A DNA stretch of 5,889 bases from Candidatus Phycorickettsia trachydisci. Lineage in GTDB: Bacteria; Pseudomonadota; Alphaproteobacteria; Rickettsiales; Rickettsiaceae. How positions within the stretch are numbered: the first letter of the stretch is position 1; each line of letters starts with the position of its first letter. The DNA is taken from positions 1 to 5,889 of the forward strand of contig CAMCJU010000060.1 in NCBI GenBank assembly GCA_945875085.1, in the 5' to 3' direction. Below, piece after piece: positions 1 to 5,808 of this stretch. The translations under genes were made by a program, and so were the position numbers. The notes under the pieces were generated by a model. The model was not told the DNA's origin. It saw only the letters and a program-made list of their open reading frames with translations, and did not search any database.

Positions 1-51
1 CACCATCATGGTAGCGCATATAACAAGAAATACTATAACTTTATTTGACAC
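1..51 (-). CDS. Start of an unidentified exported or membrane protein gene (partial, leaves window at left)
   Basis: Seen: a GTG start at 51-49 is preceded by AAGGAG (64-59 on the minus strand) with a 7-nt gap. This is the best Shine-Dalgarno match noted in the window. The 17 visible codons read MSNKVIVFLVICATMMV and stay open to the edge: a short basic N-terminus followed by a hydrophobic core, as in a signal peptide or first membrane helix. The gene lies on the same strand as the RDD gene, 181 bp downstream of its stop, with a hairpin between them. It is therefore probably a separate transcription unit. The product cannot be named from 17 residues. The strong ribosome site argues that the frame is real despite its short visible length. 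Confidence 0.55.
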   Translation of the reverse strand, partial: MSNKVIVFLVICATMMV

Positions 52-124
52 TTAAAGACTCCTTATAGATTTTTGCTTTAACAATCAAGCGCTAATATAT
101 CAAAACATTAACACACAAAGAGGC

Positions 125-146
125 AAAAAGGGATGCGCGAGGCATC
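125..146 (-). terminator. Possible intrinsic terminator after the RDD gene
   Basis: On the minus strand a 5-bp stem, GATGC/GCATC with loop CTCGC, is followed two bases later by TTTTT. It starts about 87 nt after the RDD stop codon and precedes the next minus-strand gene start at 51. The stem is short, so termination would be weak. The position and the U-run are what support the call. Confidence 0.35.
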
Positions 147-232
147 TAACAACAGCAACTTATAAGTTTATAGTGTTTATTTACGCACATAATATCAAAC
201 GCATACATAATTTTTATACAGCCCAGGATTGC

Positions 233-745
233 TTAAATTCGCACAACAACAGTGCCTGAAAAGATATCATGAAGAGCTTGTTTCTTTTTAGTAAAAGGTA
301 TCGACCAAATGCCAAAAACCCAAAATAAAACACCAAAAGCTCTGAGTATCAATTGCCATGTTGTAGCATCTTCAAGAGTGTTTTGATCCACTATCTTCAA
401 GCGCATAAATATCTTTGCTGGAGTACCTCCGAGTTTTCTCCAAAACATTACCAAATAACTAAGTAGTAAAATTGTCTCCAGAGTCAAATATAGAAAAAAA
501 CATAAAAAAATCTCCCTCATCTCGCTAGTAGTTTTCGACGCATAAGAACTAAAGAATTCACCTACAGCCTGAGCGTTGCTAACGTTAACATCATGGCGCG
601 TAAGCAGATCTTTGATAGTTAATTCCATAGCAATCCTTTTTAAAATAGGCTCTAGTAATGTAAATATTAAGCATATTATCACCATATCAAAGGCCATGCC
701 AAAAATCCTGACCATAAGGCCTGGAAATATAATCTTTTTTTTCAT
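233..745 (-). CDS. RDD family integral membrane protein
   Basis: This 170-residue protein has about three predicted membrane helices (roughly 11-32, 79-101 and 131-151), consistent with a small inner-membrane protein. The family hallmarks are visible: R13 at the beginning of helix 1, D20 within it, the GGTPAK turn at 106-111 leading into a MRLKIVD strand, and the C-terminal KKQALHDIFSGT motif with D160, close to the typical RDD ending. The RDD family is named for one Arg and two Asp. A transport-related role has been proposed for it, but the ligand is generally unknown and nothing here specifies one. The ATG at 745 directly follows the TAA of the zinc-ribbon gene with no spacer, so translation is probably coupled and both genes share a transcript. 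The loop at 40-75 between helices 1 and 2 is fairly long. The family call is firm; the function is open. Confidence 0.85.
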   Translation of the reverse strand: MKKKIIFPGLMVRIFGMAFDMVIICLIFTLLEPILKRIAMELTIKDLLTRHDVNVSNAQAVGEFFSSYASKTTSEMREIFLCFFLYLTLETILLLSYLVMFWRKLGGTPAKIFMRLKIVDQNTLEDATTWQLILRAFGVLFWVFGIWSIPFTKKKQALHDIFSGTVVVRI

Positions 746-1318
746 TTATTTAAATTCGCTCAATATCAATCCTAATTTAGTGCCAATAACCACATCTACG
801 TTATCAACCAAATCTGATAAACCCTGGAATTCATAGCCTATCAAAGCATATTCTCCAGGCTCAATCAATATATGATGATCAAAAATCCTAGATTCAATGA
901 CTTTAGTAGCTGACGATAATAATCGAATCTTTACAAAAGGCACCTGCCTGATGGCATCAGAATTATTAGTAATCTTATAGTAAATAAAAAACTCCTGCTG
1001 GTCTATATTTTGGTTTATTTTAAATGCCTCCAAACTTAAGCCTTTTGACTGCTGCAGGGTTGTTGCCTTAAACAAGAATAGCAAACTAATACCCACCAAA
1101 GACAGCAAAGTAGAAGATATAAAGTAAAACAGAATTTTAAGATAACCATTTGGCACAACCGCAGGAAGATTATGAATCTTTTTGCTCGCTTTAGGCTTTT
1201 CAGGATACTGACGCCATATATGACGACATTCAGAGCATTTAAGCTTCTTTCCTATAGGCGCTATTAAATCATCGTTAATAATAAATTCAGCATTGCAGTT
1301 AGGGCAAAATATATACAT
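746..1318 (-). CDS. Zinc-ribbon (MJ0042-type) single-pass membrane protein with DUF3426-like C-terminal domain
   Basis: This is a 190-residue protein. The N-terminus carries a four-cysteine zinc ribbon, C5-x2-C8 and C28-x2-C31, followed by HIW, which matches the MJ0042/zinc_ribbon_5 fingers typical of alphaproteobacterial membrane proteins. A basic linker (K41-K47) precedes one membrane helix at about 60-84, so the finger should be cytoplasmic and the C-terminal domain periplasmic. Residues about 95-185 (FFIYYKITNNS, then a P-x-V-x-I-R strand and EPGEY) resemble the beta-rich DUF3426 fold. That C-terminal match is from memory of the pattern and is less certain than the finger. The ATG at 1318 is the first in frame; its ribosome site is weak. 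The gene is divergent from dapD and directly coupled to the RDD gene. Family members have no firmly assigned role, and a sensor or assembly-factor function would be a guess. Confidence 0.8.
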   Translation of the reverse strand: MYIFCPNCNAEFIINDDLIAPIGKKLKCSECRHIWRQYPEKPKASKKIHNLPAVVPNGYLKILFYFISSTLLSLVGISLLFLFKATTLQQSKGLSLEAFKINQNIDQQEFFIYYKITNNSDAIRQVPFVKIRLLSSATKVIESRIFDHHILIEPGEYALIGYEFQGLSDLVDNVDVVIGTKLGLILSEFK

Positions 1319-1332
1319 AAATCACTTTGTTT

Positions 1333-1361
1333 AGTTTGTGATATTTCTTAAACTATATAAT
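1333..1361 (+). promoter_or_regulatory. Predicted dapD promoter in the divergent intergenic region
   Basis: A perfect TATAAT lies at 1356-1361. A 17-bp spacer leads back to a weak -35, AGTTTG, at 1333-1338. TTTGTG at 1335-1340 is an alternative with 15-bp spacing. Transcription from here would give a leader of about 14 nt before the dapD ATG at 1382. The same 63-bp gap must also hold the promoter of the minus-strand zinc-ribbon gene, for which only AT-rich -10-like hexamers are visible. Confidence 0.45.
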
Positions 1362-1365
1362 ATCA
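1339..1365. repeat. Inverted repeat overlapping the dapD -10 box
   Basis: TGATATT (1339-1345) and AATATCA (1359-1365) form a perfect 7-bp inverted repeat with a 13-bp spacer. The right arm overlaps TATAAT. The position would suit an operator serving both divergent genes. The arms are AT-rich in an AT-rich gap, so chance is a serious alternative. Confidence 0.3.
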
Positions 1366-1381
1366 TAAATTAAGTAAGTAA

Positions 1382-2221
1382 ATGACTAGAGTTGTTAGCC
1401 ATATTGGGCAAATAGAGGAAATTTGGAGCAATACTGAAGCATTTTTACAAGATCAAAATAAAAAAGCTGCAGTAATAGCGCTTTTAGATGAAATACTGCA
1501 GTTGTTAAAATCTGGCCAGTATCGAGTGTGCGAAAAAGTAAATGACTCCAAAGAGGATGACAATTGGCAGGTAAATGATTGGCTCAAAAAAGCTATATTG
1601 TTATTGTTTAAATTTTTAGATGCAAAAATTTCATCGAATGGCGCATCTATTGCATTTGATAAAATACCTCTTCGTTTTAATGCGCAGATGACAGCAGAAG
1701 ACTTTATGGCAATGAGCATCAGGGTTTGTGCTGGCGCTATCATCAGAAATGGAGTTTTTTTAGATCGCGAGGCGGTGATTATGCCCTCATTTATTAATAT
1801 AGGAGCACACATCGGGCAAGCAACAATGATAGATAGCATGACTACTATTGGATCATGCGCGCAAATTGGGGCAAACTGCCATATCTCAAGTGGAGTAACG
1901 ATAGCTGGAGTTCTTGAGCCTTTGGCGCAAAGGCCAGTGATTATCGAAGATGATTGCTTCATAGGGGCTGGATCACAAATTAGCGAAGGGATGTTAATAG
2001 GACGCGGCAGTGTAATATCTTCAGGAGTAACGCTTTGCAGTTCTACTAAAATTTATGATCGAGAGTTGCGGAATGTTACCTACAATAAGATCCCCCCATA
2101 CTCAGTAGTTGTGCCAGGAATGATGCAAGCCGCAGGCCCCGCCCCTTTATGTGCAATTATTGTAAAAAAAGTTGATGCCAAAACTAGGAGCAAAACAAGC
2201 ATTAATGAAATTTTAAGGTAG
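1382..2221 (+). CDS. dapD: 2,3,4,5-tetrahydropyridine-2,6-dicarboxylate N-succinyltransferase
   Basis: DapD (EC 2.3.1.117) transfers succinyl from succinyl-CoA to tetrahydrodipicolinate in the cytoplasm, in the succinylase branch of DAP/lysine synthesis. The 279 residues match the usual length of about 275. The N-terminal helical domain (1-100) contains LLKSGQYRVCEK and WLKKAILL. Residues about 105-245 form the left-handed beta-helix of hexapeptide repeats, with the hallmarks MPSFINIGAHIG, GSCAQIG (157-163), GVLEPL (177-181 region), IIEDDCFIG and KIYDRE. The C-terminus VVVPG...AIIVKKVDAKTR...INEILR is diagnostic. One departure stands out: the usual FIGARSE is FIGAGSQ here (A196, G197, S198, Q199), so a conserved Arg is lost. 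The fold and other motifs are intact, so the gene is probably functional. dapE follows after 11 bp, which implies an operon. The ATG at 1382 has only a weak AAG-type ribosome site. Confidence 0.95.
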   Translation: MTRVVSHIGQIEEIWSNTEAFLQDQNKKAAVIALLDEILQLLKSGQYRVCEKVNDSKEDDNWQVNDWLKKAILLLFKFLDAKISSNGASIAFDKIPLRFNAQMTAEDFMAMSIRVCAGAIIRNGVFLDREAVIMPSFINIGAHIGQATMIDSMTTIGSCAQIGANCHISSGVTIAGVLEPLAQRPVIIEDDCFIGAGSQISEGMLIGRGSVISSGVTLCSSTKIYDRELRNVTYNKIPPYSVVVPGMMQAAGPAPLCAIIVKKVDAKTRSKTSINEILR

Positions 2222-2232
2222 CATAAAAAAGT

Positions 2233-3375
2233 ATGGACTGTTTAGAACTTACCAAAAAATTAATTAGTTTTCCATCGATAACACCATTAAGCAGTGGGTG
2301 CATCGAGTATATTGCTGATTTATTAGAAAGCTATGGATTTAAGACCTATATAGTTAAGTTTGGCCAGGCCGCAGCTTCGGTTACTAATTTGTACGCTGTT
2401 TTTGGCAATCAGGGCCCTAATATATGCTTTGCAGGGCACGTGGACGTAGTGCCAACAGGGCCTGTGGATCAATGGACATATCCTCCCTTTGAAGCTACGA
2501 TCAAGGATGATAAACTCTATGGCCGAGGGGCAGTTGACATGAAGGCGGCCATTAGCGCGATGATTATTGCAAGTCGAGATTTTATCAAAAGCAGCCAACC
2601 TACATCAGGTCGCATTAGCTTTTTACTTACTTCTGATGAAGAGGGTCCGGCTCAATATGGCATAAGACCAATGATGCAGTGGCTAGAGGAAAATGGTCAT
2701 AAGCTCGATTTTTGCGTTTTGGGCGAGCCTACTTATCAAAAAACATTTGGAGATGTCGTGCAAATTGGCAGAAGAGGTAGCGCAAGCTTTATCTTGGATC
2801 TTATCGGAGTTCAGGGGCATGTGGCTTATGATAATTTTCTCAATCCAAATGTCATCGCAGCTAATGTGGCTCAAGAGCTTATCTGCCTGAAGCTCGATGA
2901 TGCTAGCGGCCTATTGCCCCCCTCAAGTCTAAATATAACATCGATCGATACGGGCAATTATACCACCAACGTTGTACCGCATAAAACAACAATTCGCTTT
3001 AATATAAGATATAACGACTTACATAACGCCACTGGCCTTGAGCAAAAAATTCGCAGTATCACCAAAAAATTCTCAAGTAATTTTCAATTGAATTTAGTAG
3101 AGGAGTCGCCAGAGCCATTTTTAAGCGATGTAAATAATAAATACGTTCAAAAATTTTGCAAAACTGTAGCCGCGGCGCTCGGGCGAGCTCCTGAATTTAC
3201 CACCTATGGAGGGGCTTCAGATGGCAGGTTTATCATAAGAATGTGTCAAATAGTAGAGTTTGGACTTGCTAGTCAAACTGCCCATCAAATAAATGAGCAT
3301 CTATTTCTAAAAGATTTAGAAAATTTATCTAGAATATATCGAGATTTTTTGCTACAATTTTTTATAGTCGATTGA
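2233..3375 (+). CDS. dapE: Succinyl-diaminopimelate desuccinylase
   Basis: DapE (EC 3.5.1.18) is a di-zinc M20-family hydrolase that removes succinate from N-succinyl-LL-diaminopimelate to give LL-DAP. It acts two steps after DapD. The 380 residues equal the family's usual length. Metal and catalytic residues are all visible: H69 and D71 in GHVDVVPTG, D102 in GRGAVDMK, the pair E136-E137 in DEEGPA, E165 in LGEPT, and H351 in HQINEH. H196 in GVQGHVAY lies in the dimerisation domain (about 180-290), and GGASDGRF (326-333) fits the substrate-binding region. Nothing is missing. The start at 2233 places MDCLELTKKLISFPSITP at the N-terminus, as expected, but the ribosome site is poor (AAGG 13-14 nt upstream, at the end of dapD). 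Translational coupling to dapD is therefore likely. The stop overlaps a -35-like TTGACT that may belong to the tRNA promoter. Confidence 0.96.
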   Translation: MDCLELTKKLISFPSITPLSSGCIEYIADLLESYGFKTYIVKFGQAAASVTNLYAVFGNQGPNICFAGHVDVVPTGPVDQWTYPPFEATIKDDKLYGRGAVDMKAAISAMIIASRDFIKSSQPTSGRISFLLTSDEEGPAQYGIRPMMQWLEENGHKLDFCVLGEPTYQKTFGDVVQIGRRGSASFILDLIGVQGHVAYDNFLNPNVIAANVAQELICLKLDDASGLLPPSSLNITSIDTGNYTTNVVPHKTTIRFNIRYNDLHNATGLEQKIRSITKKFSSNFQLNLVEESPEPFLSDVNNKYVQKFCKTVAAALGRAPEFTTYGGASDGRFIIRMCQIVEFGLASQTAHQINEHLFLKDLENLSRIYRDFLLQFFIVD

Positions 3376-3402
3376 CTTCGATGTTTTACAAGTACTGATA
3401 AA
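3372..3402 (+). promoter_or_regulatory. Candidate promoter for tRNA-Leu and possibly tig-clpP
   Basis: TTGACT (3372-3377, overlapping the dapE stop) and GATAAA (3397-3402) are spaced by 19 bp, which would put the start just upstream of the tRNA. An alternative pair is TTTACA (3385-3390) and TGTAAA (3407-3412), spaced by 16 bp, with a start almost at the tRNA 5' end. Neither is strong, and read-through from dapE is also possible. Confidence 0.3.
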
Positions 3403-3417
3403 TTACTGTAAAAACAT
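3381..3417 (+). other. Bulged hairpin between dapE and tRNA-Leu
   Basis: The left arm 3381-3394 pairs with 3404-3417 as 13 base pairs, interrupted by one bulged A on each side. The loop is the 9 nt at 3395-3403. It starts 6 nt after the dapE stop and ends 2 nt before the tRNA. No U-run follows on either strand, so it is not a standard terminator. It could be a dapE mRNA 3' structure or a tRNA leader element. Confidence 0.5.
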
Positions 3418-3419
3418 TT

Positions 3420-3503
3420 GCGGATGTGGCGGAATGGCAGACGCACCAGACTTAGAATCTGGCGCCGCAAGGTTTAAGGGTTCAAGTCCCTTCATCCGCA
3501 CCA
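3420..3503 (+). tRNA. tRNA-Leu (anticodon UAG)
   Basis: An 84-nt class II tRNA gene with an encoded CCA end (3501-3503). The acceptor stem GCGGATG (3420-3426) pairs fully with CATCCGC (3493-3499), with discriminator A3500. The anticodon stem CCAGA/TCTGG (3446-3450, 3458-3462) closes the loop CTTAGAA, giving anticodon TAG at 3453-3455, which reads CUA and, by wobble, other CUN codons. The long variable arm (about 3463-3475) has a GCC-GCAA-GGT stem-loop, as expected for leucine. The T arm is AAGGG-TTCAAGT-CCCTT (3476-3492). tig begins 35 bp downstream with no terminator between, so co-transcription and processing are likely. Confidence 0.97.
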
Positions 3504-3538
3504 TAGATAAATAGCTTTAAGTAACAAATCGAAATATC

Positions 3539-4906
3539 ATGCATCATATTGAAGAAATCAAGAATCAAGCTTTGGAAAAGCATTTTAAAATCACCATTCC
3601 CGCAACTGACATTGGACAAAAATATCAAGATAAAATCGCAGAAATAAAGCTAACCATTCAAATGCCTGGCTTTCGTCCTGGAAAAGCTCCAGAAGCATTG
3701 ATATTAAAGAGGTTTGGCAATTCTATACATGACGAAATAGTGCGCGATGCAATTGAAGAGATTGCAAAAAATACGTCTAAAGATTTGAATCTTGCTGCAA
3801 GTCCTATGATCGATGATTTAGTAACAGATAAAGGGCAAGATGTTACTTTCGTCTTAAAGGTAGAGCTTTATCCAGAGATTAGCATTCCAAACTTCCAAGA
3901 TATCTATCTTGAAAAACCGGAGTTTGAAGTCTTAGATGAAGATATCAAGAATGAGATTGAGAATTTGATAACTAGAGGCACGACGTATGATAAAAAAGAA
4001 GGTAGCATAACTTTACAAGATGCTATTGAGATTAACTTGACAGGCAAAACATCTGACGGCCAGAACTTTCCAGCTGAAGAAATTAAGGCAGCTCTATACA
4101 TCCCTAGCAAGACCCCTTTTCTCTTTCACGATTTGGCTGGCAAGGATCTATTTGCGCAAAGTTTAAATGAGCAAATCGTTGGCAAAAAAGCCGCAGATGA
4201 ACTGACTCTATCCCTCGATTACCCAAAAGATGCTGATGACTCAATAATTTCTGGCAAAAAAGTTGACTATAAAGTTCAAATTATAGCGGTATATTCAATG
4301 AATGAGCCTGAGCTTGATGATGAGTTGGCAAAAAAATTTGGTCATGAAAATTTAGATGCTCTTAAGCAAAATATCATCAAAGAAGTTACTTCTTTTTATC
4401 AAGATCAGGTTTATGATCTGCTCAAGATAAGACTGTTTAATAATCTTGAAGATATGCTAGCGTTTGATATTCCAAAAAGTATCTTAGAGAAAGAAGCAGA
4501 TTCTATCTTCCGCGAGATAAAGAGCATTGCCAGCGAAGACGAAGATCTAAAAGGCAAAACCCAAGAGGAATTAAGCGATCATGCCCAAAAATATGCAAAA
4601 AGACGTTTGAGAATTGGCATGATGCTTAATAATTATGCTGAAATTAACGACATCCAAGTTTCCGATCTTGATCTACGACGCGCTATCATAAAAAAAGTGA
4701 AGGAGCTACCAAATCATCTTCAGCAACAAGCTCTGCAATGGTATCATAGCGATAAGAGGGCCGCTCAGTCTGTACTTGGACAAGCCTTCGAGTATAAAGT
4801 TGTTGAGCATATACTCAATAATGAGATAAAAACAACCCCAATAAAGTGTTCGTTAGATCAGATTATTAAATTAGTTGACGCAGAAACAGAAAAAAATATC
4901 CTTTAG
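3539..4906 (+). CDS. tig: Trigger factor (ribosome-associated chaperone) with degenerate PPIase domain
   Basis: Trigger factor binds at the ribosome exit tunnel and shields nascent chains. The 455 residues are near the family norm. The N-terminal ribosome-binding domain (1 to about 115) holds the signature GFRPGKAP at 44-51 and a following helix (RFGNSIHDEIVRDAI). Residues about 155-252 correspond to the FKBP-like domain, with recognisable INLTGKTSDGQNF at its start and GKKVDYKVQIIAV at its end. The active-site segment, however, is altered: the usual I-P-G-F-E is replaced by DLFAQSLNEQIVG (203-215), and the stretch before it is longer. The C-terminal helical arms (about 256-440) begin with ELDDELAKKFG, as in other trigger factors. 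Prolyl isomerase activity is therefore doubtful, while the chaperone role should persist. The ATG at 3539 is weakly preceded. clpP follows after 8 bp. Confidence 0.94.
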   Translation: MHHIEEIKNQALEKHFKITIPATDIGQKYQDKIAEIKLTIQMPGFRPGKAPEALILKRFGNSIHDEIVRDAIEEIAKNTSKDLNLAASPMIDDLVTDKGQDVTFVLKVELYPEISIPNFQDIYLEKPEFEVLDEDIKNEIENLITRGTTYDKKEGSITLQDAIEINLTGKTSDGQNFPAEEIKAALYIPSKTPFLFHDLAGKDLFAQSLNEQIVGKKAADELTLSLDYPKDADDSIISGKKVDYKVQIIAVYSMNEPELDDELAKKFGHENLDALKQNIIKEVTSFYQDQVYDLLKIRLFNNLEDMLAFDIPKSILEKEADSIFREIKSIASEDEDLKGKTQEELSDHAQKYAKRRLRIGMMLNNYAEINDIQVSDLDLRRAIIKKVKELPNHLQQQALQWYHSDKRAAQSVLGQAFEYKVVEHILNNEIKTTPIKCSLDQIIKLVDAETEKNIL

Positions 4907-4914
4907 AAAGAATC

Positions 4915-5526
4915 ATGACGTACTTAAATTCTTTTGTCCCTATAGTTGTTGAGCAAACCGGCAGAGGGGAAAGGGCATATGATATCTATTCAAGACTTCT
5001 TAAGGAGCGTATTATATTTGTTTGCGGCGAGATTGAAGACCATATGGCCAACATCATCATAGCGCAACTGCTGTTTCTTGAGTCGGAAAATCCAGAAAAG
5101 GATATCCAGATGTATATTAATTCTCCTGGAGGGGTAGTAACAGCTGGTCTTGCGATATATGACACTATGCAATATGTTAGGCCAAAGATTTCCACCGTAT
5201 GTCTTGGCCAAGCATGCTCTGCGGGCTCGTTGCTGCTTATGGCCGGTGAAGCTGGCATGAGATACGCGCTGACTAACAGCAGAATCATGATTCATCAGCC
5301 ATCTGGAGGCTTCAGGGGTCAGGCTACAGATATTGCTATCCATGCGGAAGAAATATTAAAGCTTAAAAAACTATTGAATAATTTATACGTCAAGCACACA
5401 TCGCAAAAGCTTGCCTTAATTGAAAAAGGGATGGAGAGAGATAATTTTATGGATCCGCAAGGGGCAAAAAACTTTGGCTTAATTGATCATATTATTGAAA
5501 AGCGTCAGATCGATGCTGGTAAATAA
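4915..5526 (+). CDS. clpP: ATP-dependent Clp protease proteolytic subunit
   Basis: ClpP (EC 3.4.21.92) is the cytoplasmic serine protease barrel fed by ClpX or ClpA unfoldases. The 203 residues match the family. The triad is complete: S102 in GQACSAGSLL, H127 in MIHQPSGG and D176 in MERDNFMD, at spacings of 25 and 49 residues as in the E. coli enzyme. Other hallmarks are VVEQTGRGERAYDIYSRLLK near the N-terminus, INSPGGVVTAGLAIYDTMQY (oxyanion-hole GG at 72-73) and RGQATDI. The GQACS variant resembles rickettsial ClpP. The start at 4915 lies 8 bp after the tig stop, with only GAAAG as a ribosome site, so coupling to tig is probable. Unlike the common tig-clpP-clpX order, the region after the stop holds no clpX but a minus-strand frame and a transposon end. 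No obvious terminator is seen after clpP. Confidence 0.97.
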   Translation: MTYLNSFVPIVVEQTGRGERAYDIYSRLLKERIIFVCGEIEDHMANIIIAQLLFLESENPEKDIQMYINSPGGVVTAGLAIYDTMQYVRPKISTVCLGQACSAGSLLLMAGEAGMRYALTNSRIMIHQPSGGFRGQATDIAIHAEEILKLKKLLNNLYVKHTSQKLALIEKGMERDNFMDPQGAKNFGLIDHIIEKRQIDAGK

Positions 5527-5572
5527 ATAATACCTATAGGCGCTACTTTAATGATTCTTGTGGATGTTGCTT

Positions 5573-5770
5573 TCAAGCTATAAGCAAAAAAACTTCACAT
5601 GCGGTTTGGAAAATCGTATTAAATCTGGTCTTTTGCTTGGTAGCTTGCAAAAAATCTATCATATCATTGTTTTCAAGGGCTTTTCTCATAGCTAGCACCT
5701 TATCATCTCTCCTCTGCTTATTAGAAAAACGTGCCTCTCGCTTTTCAAAATCAGCTATCGTCGCCTGCAT
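5573..5770 (-). CDS. Hypothetical protein, probably the 3' fragment of a gene interrupted by the adjacent element
   Basis: I do not recognise this 65-residue frame. It is charged and helix-prone in its first two-thirds (ADFEKREARFSNKQRRDD, then KVLAMRKALENND), with a more hydrophobic tail. The ATG at 5770 has GGAGGT only 1-2 nt upstream, too close for normal use. The frame also stays open upstream of the ATG, with similar hydrophilic composition (LKEKVASNKKASEV), up to the predicted transposon end at about 5812. Beyond this lie element sequence and a stop. The simplest reading is a truncated C-terminal piece of a longer gene whose 5' part, if kept, lies beyond the element to the right. A small stand-alone gene, or a chance frame, cannot be excluded. 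The opposite strand is also open here but reads as Leu/Ser/Phe-rich, as shadows do. Confidence 0.4.
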   Translation of the reverse strand: MQATIADFEKREARFSNKQRRDDKVLAMRKALENNDMIDFLQATKQKTRFNTIFQTACEVFLLIA

Positions 5771-5808
5771 TACCTCCGAGGCTTTTTTATTACTGGCAAC
5801 TTTTTCTT

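Noticed and set aside
45..50. Perfect plus-strand TTGACA (-35-like)
   Set aside because: No -10 hexamer occurs at 16-18 bp and no plus-strand gene follows. The bases lie within and next to the minus-strand GTG start.
576..836. 86-codon plus-strand frame across the RDD/zinc-ribbon junction
   Set aside because: It spans the antisense of two recognised genes and has low-complexity composition. It is a shadow.
1251..1263. 13-mer CCTATAGGCGCTA present again at 5533-5545
   Set aside because: One copy is inside the zinc-ribbon coding sequence and the other follows clpP. A single shared 13-mer in a window this size is within chance expectation.
1453..1962. 169-codon minus-strand open frame inside dapD
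   Set aside because: It is antisense to a clearly recognised enzyme, has no family features and no ribosome site. It is a shadow of dapD.
3285..3470. Minus-strand frame running from the dapE 3' end into tRNA-Leu
   Set aside because: It overlaps a complete tRNA gene and dapE codons on the other strand, so it is not a plausible gene.
4986..5343. Two overlapping minus-strand open frames inside clpP
   Set aside because: Both are antisense to a fully conserved ClpP with its complete triad, and neither resembles a known protein.
5567..5587. TTGCTT/AAGCAA hairpin between clpP and the small minus-strand frame
   Set aside because: It is a 6-bp stem followed by A's on the plus strand and by no U-run on the minus strand, so it does not fit a terminator for either gene.
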